Assembly (NCBI GenBank): GCA_027405735.1
Contig: JAPEHQ010000007.1
Location: 310,001-374,000, forward strand
DNA from: Mucor racemosus
Lineage: Eukaryota > Mucoromycota > Mucoromycetes > Mucorales > Mucoraceae
Direction of reading: 5' to 3'
Length of the DNA stretch: 64,000 nucleotides
In this document: piece by piece, positions 34,545 to 47,376 of the stretch
Numbering within the stretch: the first letter of the stretch is position 1
Layout of the letters: each line of letters starts with the position of its first letter
Notes under the pieces: generated by a model
What the model saw: the letters and a program-made list of their open reading frames with translations, nothing else
Told to the model about the DNA's origin: nothing
The model's database searches: none
Program-made: the position numbers and the translations under genes

Positions 34545-35813
34545 TATGTACTAAATCAGTGCTATTCACAAGTTGAAACGAACACATGCTCAAGGTGATA
34601 GAGCTAAAGAAGGTATAGCCATTAATTCTGGTTTACTAGCACTTGGAAACGTCATATCAGCATTAGGAGATGAAACAAGAAGAGCAACACATATACCATA
34701 TCGAGATAGTAAATTAACTCGATTGCTTCAAGATTCTTTAGGTGGAAATAGTCAAACACTCATGTTAGCATGCGTATCTCCAGCAGATACTAATTTTATG
34801 GAAACATTAAATACTTTAAAATATGCTAATCGTGCAAGAAATATTAAAAATCGAGTAACTGTAAATCAAGATTTTGCAGGCTCATCAATGGAAGTAAATC
34901 AATTAAAAGCACTTGTTTCTCGCTTACGCATGGAAATTGCATCGCTTCGTGCAGACGGTTCTCATTCTACAACTACAACAACCAGTAACAATAATACTAC
35001 TTTATTTACTAGTTTATCAAATAGCAAGGATGAAGCATCAAGACTTCGTGAAAGAATAAATGAAATGTCTAGTCATATTATGCAAGTGACAAGCGAAAGA
35101 GATACTCTGCTAATGGAACGTGAATTAGGTGAATTTATGCAGAATGAAGGCGTGGAAGATGATGATCTTTTAGAGAGCGTTGGTGCAACTAGAAAGATAA
35201 AAACACATCCAATAATTGAAAAATACCTATCAACAATTCAAAAATTAACAAGTGAATTAAATGATACAAAAGATAAATTACAAAATATAGAATCACAACA
35301 AAAAACTGGCATGCTTCTGCAAAGATTTTCATCTTCTTCTAATCAGCAACCTAAAAGAAGAAAATATGGCGGTAGATTAAGTGCTAATAATTCAAATGCT
35401 ACTACTACAACAAATGGTTATGCAGCCAGAATTACAACTAAAGTAACCGCAAGGCGCCCCATTCTTACTAAAAGCACTAGTACAAACTCACGAAACGCCA
35501 ATCGTCAAAAAAAACATGTTCGAATTAGACAACATTATAAACAAAATGATGATTATGATTATGAAGATGAAGGTTATGTAAATGATCTTCAAGAAGATGA
35601 TGTACGACATGAGGAGGTCAAGGAGAGCATTGCAAAAGTTCGTGCAGATATTAGAAAAAGCTTACAAGTTTTAGAACTGGTCAAGGTAAGGGTATTATTA
35701 TCTTGTATTAATTTCAAATAAATATCAACATGAAAAATACTTAGCCTTTAGATGACACTACTAATTCTTGGGAAGAAGAAATAAAGGTACATATCAACGA
35801 TTACTTGCCCCTG

Positions 35814-35844
<31 letters not shown>

Positions 35845-38800
35845 AAAATATCTTTGTTTAATCATTAGGTTTTCGAAGCAGAGGAAAAACGCTTGCATGA
35901 CTGTAAGGAAATGCAAAGAGCTCCATCTGATGAAGGCAGGTTCTCGCTTACACCTTCCCCTACTGATGAGTATATTCACGAAATTGAGACTTTGGTATGT
36001 AATTTCTTCCCCCCCCCCTTAACGCATAACTAGTTTTTGGATATTTATTATATGCATTTCTATTTAGGCTGTACCTACTTGGGAAAATAATGAGCACAAT
36101 GCACGTGAGAGTTCATCCTTTGTTGGAGTAGAAGAATCAGAATTCGATGATGATTTTATATCTATCAAAAGCAATACAACTGCTACAACAACAAATGAAC
36201 ATCAAAGCAAATATAATTCTCAATTATCTCGTATGCTTCATCAAATTCAATCTGATATTAAAGTCAAAGAAGAACTCGTATCACATTTAGAGAAATCAGA
36301 AACTGAATTTACATTTATGCGTAAAAAGTTTGATGAAAAGATCAGTGTCTTACAATCACAATTAGCAGATACACAAAAAGAAAAAGATATGGCAATGATG
36401 AGAACTAAATCAGGTTTAGCTATAAGATCAGATACTGCAAATCATCAAATGCAACAACAACAACAACAACAACAATCTAAAAACACTGATAAAGACATTC
36501 GGCATGCTTATGAAACAAAAATGAAAAACCTCATGACTGAGATTCAAGAATTGAGACGGAAATATGCTCATGCAACTACAACAATGCAATCAACAAGAAA
36601 TCAAAACGAAACTCTTTTAAGGTCTCTTAAAGTCAATGTAGAAACACTTAAAGTTGAAAAGAAAAGACTTGTTCATCGTATGAAAGTAGAAGCTGATCGC
36701 GTTCGAGATCAAATTTTCAAACAAGAAAGAAGAATTCAGCAATTACAGCGTCAACATGCTAAATCAAACCAAGCAAAACGACGATTAGAACTTGAGCATG
36801 AACAACAAAAATCAGTTTTGAAAAAGAGAAATGAGGAAGTATTGATTAATTCAAGTCAAATAAAGCAATTGACTGCCATCATGAAGAAAGCTGTTCGCGA
36901 AGGGGGTATTCTAGATGAAAAGATGTTGAGTAAAGTAACTCCCATTATGGGTGGTAGCTTTGCTGTCATTGCTCGTGGCGGTGGCCATGGTTTCCCAAGG
37001 CGATTAATTAAAAAGAAGAATCCTATTCCATTAAGTGTTCGTGTATCTCGTAAAAAAGAGCTATTAGATAAAGCTTTATATCAGTATATTCAAGGAAAGC
37101 AGGCCGTTGTTGAAATGGAGCAAATCTTGGTACGCAGAGAACGTCTAGTTGAAGAAAAGTTAGAGCTTGAAGAAGAAAGAGATCAAGTTTATCATGTCGA
37201 GAAAGAGCATGAAGAAATCACAGGTCAACCAATGGATACTATTGCCATTGAATTAATGGATGAACGTGTTGATTTAATTTCTGCTGAAATATCTTATTTG
37301 TCTGCTAGAATTCGTACATTGCAATCAGAGGCAGCAGAAGAAGCAATGCAAGCAGAAGAAAGTGGTGCTCATGTAATCAAAAACTCAAGTCCAAGACCAC
37401 CAAAGCATGTTACATTTGCTGATGAAATTATTACTGAACCTGTTGCTAATGACGATTGGGCAGACGTTGATACATTTGATGATCAATTCAGTGTTCCTGC
37501 AAACGCTGCTCCAGAAATGGCATATGATATTACCTCAAAGCTTATTAAATCATTTGAATCTGATGAATGTAAACGTATCATTGAGAATTTGGTGGATGAT
37601 ATTATGGATCTTCAAATGAGCGAATGCAATCGACAATTAACTGTGCAAAATTTGGAAAAAACTGTTATTGATCTACGTCGTACATTGATCGTTATGAAGA
37701 GAACAGCTATTTCAAGCACAGCAGAGAATGAACGTCGTATTCGTCATCTCAAGACAAGCGATAATAATGCAATTGATATGTTTATGATGAATGCTGGTAT
37801 TGATGATGATGATGATAATCATTCTATTGATGAATACATGAATAATGGGAATACCATTTTTGATAAAATATACGAAGATGGTGTTCGTGGTTTAATCAAA
37901 GACGCATCCATGATAGCCACTTCTCCTACCTCCGATACCATGTACTCATCAGAGCAACAACAACAACAACAAATGAGCTTACCAAACTCTCCTGTTGCCT
38001 CACCTCCATACGTTAGCAACACTTTCTCTAATGCAAACATAGGTAATACCAACAATAACAATAAACCACCATTACCTGTGCAGATGATGGAAAGCATTAG
38101 TAAAAACACTACTTTACCTCGTGAATCTACACCTTCACCTGATAGATTTTACAACATGATTCAAAAACGACTTTCCTGGCAAACAAAAGTTTCTAGTGAT
38201 GAAACATTAACAGAAGAAGATGAATTATTAAGAGCTGCTGCAGCAGTTGCTGAAGCTGCTACAGCTGCTAGTCCTCCTGATTTTGAACATTATGTTACTG
38301 ATCATGAATCATCTACATCTTCCATTCGTAGTAGTCATTTAAGGAGATCTTCTATACAATCTGACATGTCATCTCTGTCATCTTGGAACCAGAAATCAAT
38401 GAATCGTATGAGTAGTACTAGTAATATCAACAACAATAATAACATCATAAGCTCTCAAAATAACAACAATAATAATCGTCGTCAACGAAATATACCACCT
38501 CCACCTCCACCTCCCATGAGCCCTTTATTGTCTCATATTCCTCCAAAGCAACACAATGATTTAAATGACCATCAATCACCTTTATTTACAACATCATACC
38601 AACAACAAAGATCCATGAGAAGACCATTACCACCTCTCATGCCCAGTGTATCGACATTTGAAAGACCAAATACACCATCTGTATTTGATCGATTAGCACA
38701 AACACCTACTAGAGCATCTAGAGCTAAAATGAGCTATCGTCATAGTAGTAGTAGTGTTGATGATCTGAGAAGAAGATGGGAATTGGATCAACAACAACAA

Positions 38801-38848
38801 CAACAGGAACAACGATCTTCTAGTGTTATGAGTGGCCAATATGTATAA
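33338..38848 (+). CDS. Kinesin-4-like (KIF4/KIF21-type) motor protein
   Basis: Ten exons: 33338-33357, 33425-33628, 33684-33710, 33783-33853, 33929-34226, 34316-34505, 34573-35685, 35745-35786, 35869-35994, 36068-38848. They join without frame break to about 1623 residues. The N-terminal motor (about 1-370) has [12 protein letters not shown], the P-loop GQTGSGKT (about 84-91), switch I SSRSH (about 227-231), switch II DLAGSER (264-270) and [18 protein letters not shown]. The rest is a long coiled coil ([12 protein letters not shown]...[11 protein letters not shown]), a basic block, then low-complexity Gln/Asn runs and a proline run (PPPPPPP) near the C-terminus. Motor-first order and the LVHRMK/RK-rich neck-stalk suggest the kinesin-4 family, which suppresses microtubule growth or carries cargo. 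Exon 3 is only 27 bp. Two introns are odd: one ends in a 29-A tract right at the 3' splice site (34286-34314), another has a 30-A tract near its start (35815-35842). Confidence 0.92.
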
Positions 38849-39475
38849 AAAACAACAACAAAATATTTTTGCCATCTATTTACAACCTTTATCTATTTTA
38901 TCTATCTTGAACATATTCCCTCTTTCTCATATATGCATATATAAAATTGTAATATTTATACGATTAAAAGAAATAAAGCTGTTTGCTATTAAATTAATTG
39001 ATCAAAATGTAAATATACACATGAAATCGAAGCCAAAATAGCGGATCCTTACATTGCTCTATAGTAAGGAAAAAGCTTTCTAACTCGACAAAAACCTTTA
39101 AGAGATCATTGACTTTTCGAAAGATGTTCAAGCAAATACGGCAGAGATTTTAGTTTTAAACGACCCAAAGACCTGGCTAAAACAGAGCTTATCTGGGTTT
39201 TCAGAGTGAGTTTTGATCCAATTAGTTATGCAAAACTTGAACCTTGCAAGTATAATAAATTGCTTCGGGCGATTTCATAAAAGACAGATCGTACGTCAAG
39301 GTACTATGCCAATACTGGCTATATAATGAGAATAGAAGAGTTATTTTTTAAGTTGTATTACACTATATGTTTTTCAATGTTAGGCATAATATGTATTTCA
39401 TTTTATGTATTACTAATTGAATACACATATAGAATGATTTGATGTTACGTTCTTTGTCTTGTAAACCGTATATAA
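38849..39475. other. Intergenic after the kinesin gene
   Basis: AAATAAAG near 38969 may serve as poly(A) signal. No gene or repeat partner recognised. Confidence 0.45.
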
Positions 39476-39823
39476 TGCTTCATTATCTATATTTGGTACT
39501 GTGCATGTATCTTCTTTATCCTTCTTAAGAATATCAAAATCAAAGGTAGATTAATCAGCAAAACCGTCAACGGGACATTTTTATGTCTGAATCCTCGAGG
39601 TGTCTCTGTTAAGAACCATAGAGCTGTACAATCAAGAGACAAATCATCTGCCTTGGCAATTGCCATTTCTGGCCTCTCACACATGCTCTTCAATGAGCCA
39701 TTACCAGTATTCAACCCGTACACCAGTCAGTCTAATACTGGAATTTTTTTCTCTAAGACCACTGCTTTCTGTACAAGAAACGGAGATAGGGACAGCAGCG
39801 ATGCTGCTTTGCCGAGTGATTGA
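39476..39823 (+). pseudogene. Coding-like fragment of 115 codons, possible TnpB/Fanzor-like C-terminus
   Basis: A stop-free frame between TAA (39473) and TGA (39821), without a convincing start. It encodes KTVNGTFLCLNPRGVSVKNH, then SRDKSSALAIAISGLSHML, then LPVFNP. The RD..SALAI pattern is reminiscent of the last RuvC motif (RD...A..I) in eukaryotic TnpB-like (Fanzor) proteins, but I see no zinc-finger Cys quartet (only isolated Cys) and no upstream part. Base composition is less AT-rich than its surroundings. The shadow frames on the other strand and in +3 are not supported. Confidence 0.3.
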
Positions 39824-40422
39824 ATATGGTAAGTACAAATTTAGTCCTACTACATTATGTATACAAAGTTTGCAATTATCAATGCTCTGCTAATAGAATC
39901 AGCTCATAAACATAGCTAGGTAGGATATCTGTTGCTTGAATGACGCTATGAAATAAAGCACATACAAGTACATATTGGTGGCAATTACTTTCAGAAATTA
40001 CTTTGAAGATAATTAAATGTAGGTACTTTTTTTAGCAGAAATGGCAAAATATCCGTCAATCACAAATACAGGATGGTTTACAATTATGGAACTTTCTATA
40101 TAACATTCTTAAAAAAAAAAATATCTATTAATTGCATAAACTCGGTGAAAGGAGACAGTTGATATTTGATCTACAAACGTAAATTATGATTTATCATTTG
40201 ATTCAGATCTCCTAGATCTTTCTCACGGCCCATGTTAGTTTCCCAATGTAAGCCAAGAATGGAAGAACCAAACTAACTTTTCTCCGCCTTTGAAGGTTGC
40301 TTCAATTGGTTAGAAAAATCCTTTAAATATCAAATATGATTCTTATATCCGCTTCGCCTTGGGTTTCTTTTTCTTTTTTTTACAAATATTTTTGGTAGGA
40401 AGCTATATATACTTACCTAACC
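39824..40422. other. Upstream region of the amino-acid transporter
   Basis: No gene seen. A T-rich tract (40366-40395) lies 30-60 bp before the ATG. Confidence 0.45.
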
Positions 40423-42034
40423 ATGGAGTTACACCATATTAAAAACGAAAAATCATTTAATGGAGATCCAACATTAGATAAGATTACAGATAGTGTTGTT
40501 GGTAAATAAACAGTCGAATTGACATCTGTCAGATGATCGAATATTGATGGTTTTTTTTTTAAAAAAAAAAAATTAGGTGAAGATTTAGAACATGATAAAA
40601 TTAGCTTCAGTCATGGTGTAGATCGTGATAGTGAAGGAGGTTCTTCTTTCCTTGCTTATTTCAACATTGTCTGCGTTGTAGCAGGTACTGGTGCTTTAGG
40701 TTTGCCTTATGCTTTGAGGCAAGGTGGCTGGATCGGTAAGTACAATCATGTCAATTACAACTTTCCCATATACAAACTTTTAACATGCCATAATTTTTAG
40801 GTCTTTTTATTCTTGGTATTAGTTGGCTCTTTTCATCATGTAAACCCTTTATTTGATCACTTGCATATTTACATTTTGTTTAATTTCAGTATTTAGATTC
40901 GGGTGTCATCCTGGTTCGTTGTTTATATCACAACGGTCGTACTCGTTTATCCTCTTACCAAGAAGTTGCTGAGAGTGCTTTTGGTAAAATTGGTGGTTGG
41001 ATTTCATTCTTTTTCACTGCAATTACCTTGATCGGTGTCCCTGTATTGTATATTCTTTTAGCTGGTCAAAATTTACATAAAGTCTGTGAGGGCACTAGTG
41101 GTGAATTAACCTTCCCAATTTGGGTGATAATTTGTTCTGCTATCGTTACTATTCCCTTCATTTTCTTCAAATCAATGAAGGAAGTTGGTTTCTTGAGTGC
41201 CTTTGGTATGCTTGCCACTGTCATTGTTGTTTTTATTGTTTTGGCAATGGCTGTTAGAAACCAGCCAAATCATGCTGATGTGCATCACGATGCCGTAATT
41301 TGGGATCAATTTCCAATTGCTCTCAGTTCCATTGTCTTCAGTTTCGGTAAGTTTTCTCAAAAATTTTATGCACTCCGATTTTGTGTTATTTCGAAAATTA
41401 TGACTCACACTAAACTCCTTATGTGCCAATAGGTGGTAATCCTGTCTATGCTCACGTTGAAGCTGGTATGCGCCGCCCCCAAGACTGGAACAAGGTAGTC
41501 TTTGGTGGTTTGACCACTTGTGTTTGTCTATACTTTTTGACAGCTATTCCTGGCTATTATGTTTATGGTAACAAGGCTGAATCTCCCATTTATAATAATA
41601 TACCCGATGGAGGTGCTAAAGTTGCAAGTGCTATCATCATTACTATTCATGTTTTGATGGCATGTCCAATTTTGATTACCTCATTCGCCTTGGATTTAGA
41701 AAAAATGCTTGGTATATCTAGCTTCAATCACTCTCGCATTGTTGAGCATTTGTTACGTTTCGCTCTTCGTATGACCATGATTATTGTGATTGCCGTCATT
41801 GCCGTTTACGTTCCTTACTTTGGTGATTTCATGTCATTATTGGGTGCCTTCTCTAATTGTGCTCTTATTTTAATTTTCCCTGTCATGTTTTATCTCAAAT
41901 TAACAGGCTGGCGTAATAAGCATTGGGGAGAACTTATTCTTTGTTTCTTCGTAGTGCTACTTGGTATTGTGGGTTTGATCTTCGGTACAAAATCTGCTAT
42001 TGAGGCCCTCAAAACAGATTTCCAAAACGCATAA
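40423..42034 (+). CDS. Amino-acid transporter, AAAP family (AVT-like)
   Basis: Five exons: 40423-40501, 40577-40735, 40801-40839, 40897-41346, 41433-42034. They join in frame to 442 residues. A short hydrophilic N-terminus is followed by the family's first membrane segment with AYFNIVCVVAGTGALGLPYALRQGGW, and then about ten more hydrophobic segments. Characteristic loops are SYQEVAESAFGKIGG and FSFGGNPVYAHVEAGMRRPQDW, plus GYYVYG after segment 7. The family exports or imports neutral amino acids; fungal AVT proteins mostly act at the vacuolar membrane. Substrate cannot be told from sequence. For exon 4 I used the second AG (40895-40896), because the first one (at 40888-40889) would put the reading frame out of register. 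AATAAATTT near 42143 is a possible poly(A) signal. Confidence 0.9.
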
Positions 42035-42339
42035 AATAATCCCTCCAAAGTATAGATATTTATATTATAAAATTGTAATCTAGATGCATGCTTTTTCTCA
42101 TACTAAAGCATCTCATGTGTACAATATTCAAAGTCTACAATGTAATAAATTTATAGAAATTAGTGAAAATTAAGCAATTTGATAAAGCAAAAGCTATTTT
42201 ATTTTATTTACATATCAATTAATTTCATGAAAAATGATCTACAGCTAGTTGTATGTTGCATTTACCATTTATATGGCATAATATGCAAATCACCCATGCT
42301 GTTTTTTCATGAAATAACTTCAAGCAACTGCATTGGACA
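42035..42339. other. 3' flank of the transporter gene
   Basis: AT-rich, no gene seen; merges into repeat R4. Confidence 0.4.
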
Positions 42340-43070
42340 CTGCAAAACATATATAAAGTAGCTGCATTATACTACCTGCTCCTGAAATTATTTTATGAAA
42401 GATTTAAATGTGAAATTTGCTGCTTTTTTACTAAATCAATGGTCTATTTTTTCATTCTTATTCAATTTTTTTTTCACTAAATAACACCAAGAAAATATTA
42501 TATGCCAATGTACCTGAGATGTTTAGTTTTAATCCAAAAGCACTTTTCCAGAAATATTTTATATATAGCGGTTGGTATTATGTTTTTAACGCTAATGTTT
42601 CAGATTTTTACAGGTATTTCACTGCTAAAAATTAGAAACTTTGAACTTTTATATCTCCTTAAAAAATTAAGCTATACTAACAATTTTTAATAATAAAATT
42701 TACTTGTTTTGAAGTGCTCTATAACATATTAAAGTATGAAAAAATTCGGAACACTTTTTTTATTATTTCTTTTTTTGACATTTTTGTAGTAGATTGCAAA
42801 ATATTCGTTAAATTGAACAGCTTTTTTTTTTTACATTCATGTCATTAATCTTGTTGATGTCTATCGGATTCAATTTAATTCTTTTTAAAATATTAATTTT
42901 TCGTACAGATATCCTCCAAAATGTGTACAAGAGGATATCCATCCAAAATTGATGGGTATTCACTCATCCCGAATCCTGAATTTGAAAAAAAAAAAAAAAA
43001 AAAAAAAAAAAACTGACAAAAATCTCTTTTTTTCTATGAAAAATACAGAAATGATTGAATACCATACAGA
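42340..43070. repeat. Dispersed repeat R4, copy 3
   Basis: Shares CTAAATAACACCAAGAAAA, TATTTCACTGCTAAAAATTA and TTTTTGTAGTAGAT with copy 1 (8590-9330). Contains a 28-A run at 42984-43012, where copy 2 has AAAAAAACTGACAAAA interrupted by other DNA. Short frames here are not supported. Confidence 0.6.
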
Positions 43071-43171
43071 TAACTAGATTCGAATAAACCGAAGAAAAGG
43101 GACTCCAATCACGTGACTTATTCTATTACTTGTTTTATTTATAATTTTTATTAAATGACAAAAATGTAAAA

Positions 43172-43253
43172 CCGGCTTTAGCTCAGTTGGTAGAGCGGAA
43201 GACTGTAGTGAAAAGACATCTTCAGGTCACTTGTTCGAATCAGGTAAGCCGGA
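43172..43253 (+). tRNA. tRNA-Tyr (GTA) with a 9-bp intron
   Basis: The acceptor stem CCGGCTT pairs with AAGCCGG (43246-43252), with discriminator A at 43253. The D-arm is TTAGCTCAGTTGGTAGAGC. The anticodon stem GAAGA/TCTTC closes the loop CTGTAGA, with anticodon GTA. The intron TGAAAAGAC lies one base after the anticodon, the canonical site. The T-arm is ACTTGTTCGAATCAGGT. A T-rich pol III terminator (ATTTTTG) follows at about 43258. Nearly all eukaryotic tRNA-Tyr genes carry such an intron. Confidence 0.95.
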
Positions 43254-43337
43254 TTAAATTTTTGTACTTTTCATCGAAAGTAGTGCATGTAGATTTTTGC
43301 TGTGTCTAGATAATTCAGTTATAAGTTAAAAGACATT

Positions 43338-44109
43338 GTTACGAGCGGTAACTAGTGAAAGTGATAAAGTTGTTACAAATCGAACATTTATTATTTGAAT
43401 AAACTCTTTTTTTTTGTTACCCTTGAACTCATCTTTCCAAATCTGTCACAATCTGTCAAAAGTAAAATCAAACACAAATTCAAAGCACGAAGGCTTTGTA
43501 ACAACACCCATATATTCATACAGATTCCTTTTTAATCAAACTTCTGGAGACTCGACTCTCTTTAATCCATAAATTTATTATATAATCCCTGCATTCAAGA
43601 TACGACAACCATTTGATCTTGCCATGACTCACAATTACTCTTATTTTGCCCCAATTATTGGAAGGAGATCAGTTAAAGATTGATCTCGAACATATTATCT
43701 ACCTAGACATAGAAATTATTAGAAACAATTAGAAATTATACAATTATTATAAAAAGGAAGCTATAGACTTCAACCAAATAAAGATCATCTTATATCTTAC
43801 ATACTTTATATCATATCTAAATTGCTCGCTATTCTATTAGTTAGGAGCTCAATTGTCTTTTATCCTTTTATATTACATTACATTATATACTAGATCCCTT
43901 GAACTGCCGTTAGAAGTTCATTGTACCTTTTCCACATTTACATCTTTCGTTTTATATACATTTATATAAAACATTTACTTACTAGTTGGACAACTATAAA
44001 CCTGGTGCTCATTGAATAGACATTACTGCTCTGGCAATATCTATTTTATTTACTTTCAATCCTACTTTCTCTTATTACTTTATCACTTTCACTAGTTACC
44101 GCTCGTAAC
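43338..44109. mobile_element. Element with 32-33-bp inverted termini next to tRNA-Tyr
   Basis: The left end GTTACGAGCGGTAACTAGTG and its continuation to GTGATAAAG is repeated inverted at the right end (44078-44109, CTTTATCAC...GCTCGTAAC). The ends are flanked by ATT on both sides (43335-43337 and 44110-44112). The first 15 bp form a small palindrome themselves (GTTAC-GAGCG-GTAAC). The 770-bp interior has no long frame. It could be a non-autonomous TIR element, or an LTR-like unit, since one base further out the ends read TG...CA. It begins 84 bp after the tRNA. Confidence 0.55.
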
Positions 44110-44126
44110 ATTATATTATATTTCCA

Positions 44127-44336
44127 GATTCTAGTTCAGAAGTAACACAAATCATACACGATATTCACCAAACCTTATCTACTGATGTGAACTACTGGCA
44201 ATCTTTCACACATCAAATTTGTAATGATCCAGTTACATTACATAAGCAAATTGCACATATAAATAACAACCAAGAACGGATCAATTGCACATTAGTGAAT
44301 TTATCTGTTCTTTCCTTTCCCTTATTATATTTATAA
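44127..44336 (+). pseudogene. Coding-like fragment, 69 codons
   Basis: A stop-free frame with ordinary amino-acid composition (VTQIIHDIHQTLSTDVNYWQ, then HKQIAHINNNQERINC) and no start codon, directly after the TIR element. Family not recognised; likely a retroelement leftover. Confidence 0.25.
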
Positions 44337-45332
44337 CCACAATCCAAATAAATATATATTATTGCTTATTTATCATTGTTACTTATAACCAATTATTATA
44401 TAACTCCATATAATCAATCATAGGTAATAATCGTATACTAGTAATAGCAATTACAATTAGTAACACCAACCTCTCATATCCAATCATAGAATAAAAGTCA
44501 GACATATAATCCTCTATATCATATATCCAGTTTGACAATCCATTGATCTATTACAAAATTGAATTAGTAATGAATAACATGAATCTGGTTTGAGAACCAA
44601 GATCATGAAATATAGAAACTTAACGATAATTTAAAATCACAAACAACAATTATAGATAATTGTATAACCTGAATTAGTAATTGCTGATCCCTTTTCCCAT
44701 CAGCTTTAAAACCAAGAAGATCAAATTACTGCATTAGTAATTTGAATTAGACATTTAATATAAATACCACAACGATCCATCGAGTAGATGAATCGTTGCT
44801 TTACTTTATACCTTTAATAAACTTAGAAGAGTTATAATTGTATTTCCCATCGCTTTTTTATAATTACGTTTTTGTAGCATCTACTATTGATTTAATCTCT
44901 CATTATATTTTTTACAACTCATGCAAAAAGAACAAAAGAGGAGTCAATTACCATAAATATAACATAACTGAATATCGACAGGATCAATATCTGAAATCTT
45001 TGCTTAATCTTTGCAAATCTTTACTCAGTAATTATAAATCAACACATATTTATGAAAGTACTGTATACGGATGTAACCACATCTCATATCACCATAATCA
45101 ACAAACTCAACTTTTCCATTAGTTGTCGTTAAAGACATTTTATTATCAAATTCAAACAAAGTATCAGCATCTCATCAAGTATCTTATAAAAGAATATCAA
45201 TAAAAGAGAGTATGACTGAGCACTTGTAGAATAAGCATCAATGCACAAACATCCACTGTTTTCAAGACATATAAATATAGCATACTTTATGAAGATATTA
45301 TTCTTTTTCTTCAGATTTCTTTTAATCACAAT
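44337..45332. other. AT-rich stretch with a doubtful open frame
   Basis: A frame at 44838-45122 (94 codons) encodes a Lys/Asn/Tyr-rich peptide that resembles in style, but not clearly in sequence, the fragment at the left end of the window. I do not claim it as a gene. Confidence 0.3.
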
Positions 45333-45819
45333 TGAAGTGAACTAAGCTAAATTCCCATCATAGAATACCTAAATTAAATGTTATCTCATTGAAACCATGC
45401 TATCAAAGATAGAACTATATAGTAAATAGACAATTGCATGAAGATAGCAAGGGTACAACACTCGAATAAGAGATGTTAAAATACTAAAGTAATGTGGGAT
45501 ATCCCAAATAAATAATACAAAAAGTACATGGTTATCAAGTAGAACAAGTAAGGACTGTTCTGAAAGCATGATTGACTGAATATACTTAAAACACCGTTCT
45601 CGATCCACCAAATCAATAACAACCAAACAACGCAACATTTATATTCAGAATTAATAGAATTGTTGGCAATTGCAATACCATTGCCAAATAGTAAATAATC
45701 ACCACATAATATAAATAGAGACGTAGAATTAACCATTTTGTTGCGCATCATCCATATTTTAATAAAGGAAGATTTTAACAGTATTCTTTATCGCTTTTTT
45801 ACACCCTTATTTTACTGCA
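45333..45819. mobile_element. Solo LTR, family A (second copy)
   Basis: 487 bp, start TGAAGTGAACTAAGC, end TTTTACTGCA, flanked by ACAAT (45328-45332 and 45820-45824). About 90 percent identical by eye to 2675-3157. The minus-strand frames over it are shadows. Confidence 0.93.
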
Positions 45820-45976
45820 ACAATAAAACCATGGAAATACTATGATTGTAATTTATCAACGCTTTTATTTTATTTTATTCTTTATCCTCATAAAATTACT
45901 TCAATTTTATTGCAGAAATGATAAACATATAAAATGAACTGATAAAGTATAATGGAATGTCAAAAATAATATATGT

Positions 45977-46503
45977 TGTCGTTTATTTTTAGGTTTAGTG
46001 AATAATATTTAAAAAAGAATACAATTAAAAGAGAATGAGTAATGAATCAGTTTTTTAACTGTATAATAAAAACAAAATCTCGTTTATTTAGATATAAAAG
46101 TATGGTCTTTTATATTGATTTGACATTGTGATCCTGAGGTGTAATTTAAGGCACTATTGAACCAATAGATTTGTTTGATAGTAATCTATGGATTGAAATG
46201 GATCAGTCATAATTTAACCGTTGTTCTTGCAGAGCTTGTGAATTGCTTTGTTTCAATGCTGCACTAAATGTACTTGGATGTTGATTTGATAGTTACTTGA
46301 TTGATTAACCGCTGGGATGAAATAATATGGTGTCATAATTGAGGTCCAAGCGTTCTTAGTAATTACTGGATTAAACTTAGTACGCTAGGAGTTTCTTATA
46401 TCCGATATCAAAACTTTGCACTTCAATACATGTCGTAGTCAACAGATTGTAAGATGTATTGATACTGTAGTTGATAGCTTATGGTACTTGGTGGCATACA
46501 ACA
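45977..46503 (-). mobile_element. Solo LTR, family B (copy without target duplication)
   Basis: Plus-strand start TGTCGTTTATTTTTAGG and end GGTGGCATACAACA. Flanks TATGT and TAGTA do not match, so it may have arisen by recombination between two LTRs or be old. Confidence 0.82.
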
Positions 46504-46529
46504 TAGTATATGATTCATATTTTTGCCAA

Positions 46530-46705
46530 TGGTCACTCTTCCAAAAAAAGCCGAACAATCTCCGGAAGCGGCCATCGAATGATATTTCCAAGCTTTAAAT
46601 TTCTAGAAAAAAATACCGGACAGCCCGGACGCGGTTGTTTAAATATCCCAAGCAGCTATAAGGTGTAGATATCAAATTTCATACAAAAATTAAGGTTCGA
46701 CTGTA
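46530..46705. mobile_element. Possible pogo/Tigger-like element end
   Basis: AATTAAGGTTCGACTGTA at 46688-46705 reads inverted as TACAGTCGAACCTTAATT, resembling termini of pogo-type elements, preceded by CCGG-rich blocks (CCGGAAGCGG, CCGGACAGCCCGGACGCGG). Only one end is visible. Confidence 0.35.
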
Positions 46706-47376
46706 TTGCTATTAATTATTCAAAGGCTTATTTTAAGTAAAGCATAAATACATTCTACAACTGTATTAGCCTAATAACGGATTTAATTTGAAAAGTATAA
46801 AATGATACAACCGGATTCAAAAAAAGTCGATAAATTACAAATTTAAAGGATTTATATATAAAAGCATTACGGCTGACTTGTGCTACACAAAATCATTTTG
46901 TTGTGCTCAGGTGGGCTGCACACTATGGCCTGAGCTGTTGTGCCCACTGAATATGGTTAAAAATATAACAAGATGCATATGGACACAACAAAAGAAACTG
47001 CACATGCATATGAGCATAACGAAAAGCCTGTATGAATAGAATTATAGATTCTGTCCGTGTGCATGACTTTAATCCCATGTGTGCATAATAGTAGAATTAC
47101 CCATAAGCATATTATTATCCCTATTTGTGCATAACAACATAATTTGACCATTAACACAATGAGCTGATCGTATAGGCACAAATTGGTTTGTACATGATGA
47201 GCATTGTATGGTTCTCAAAATTCCATTGCATTTTTTACTGGATTGGGTTTTTAAATTACATTTTCTTTTATTAATACAGATTATAGTCAATAATACAATT
47301 CAATACGTTTTTTATATAGAGAAATGCATGCAGCAGCCAATATATTCACGGTTATCATCACTTGTAAAAATGTTTA
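46706..47376. other. Intergenic, no gene seen
   Basis: Several short recurrences of GCATAACAA/GTGCATAA type around 46960-47170, with no defined unit. Overlapping minus-strand frames here are Cys/Ile-rich and unsupported. Confidence 0.4.

Noticed and set aside
39487..39893. Open frames on both strands around 39500-39890
   Set aside because: They are shadows of the longer stop-free frame at 39476-39823, which has the more protein-like composition.
45381..45751. Minus-strand frames of 85 and 91 codons
   Set aside because: Both lie inside the family A solo LTR and are not kept in the copy at 2675-3157.
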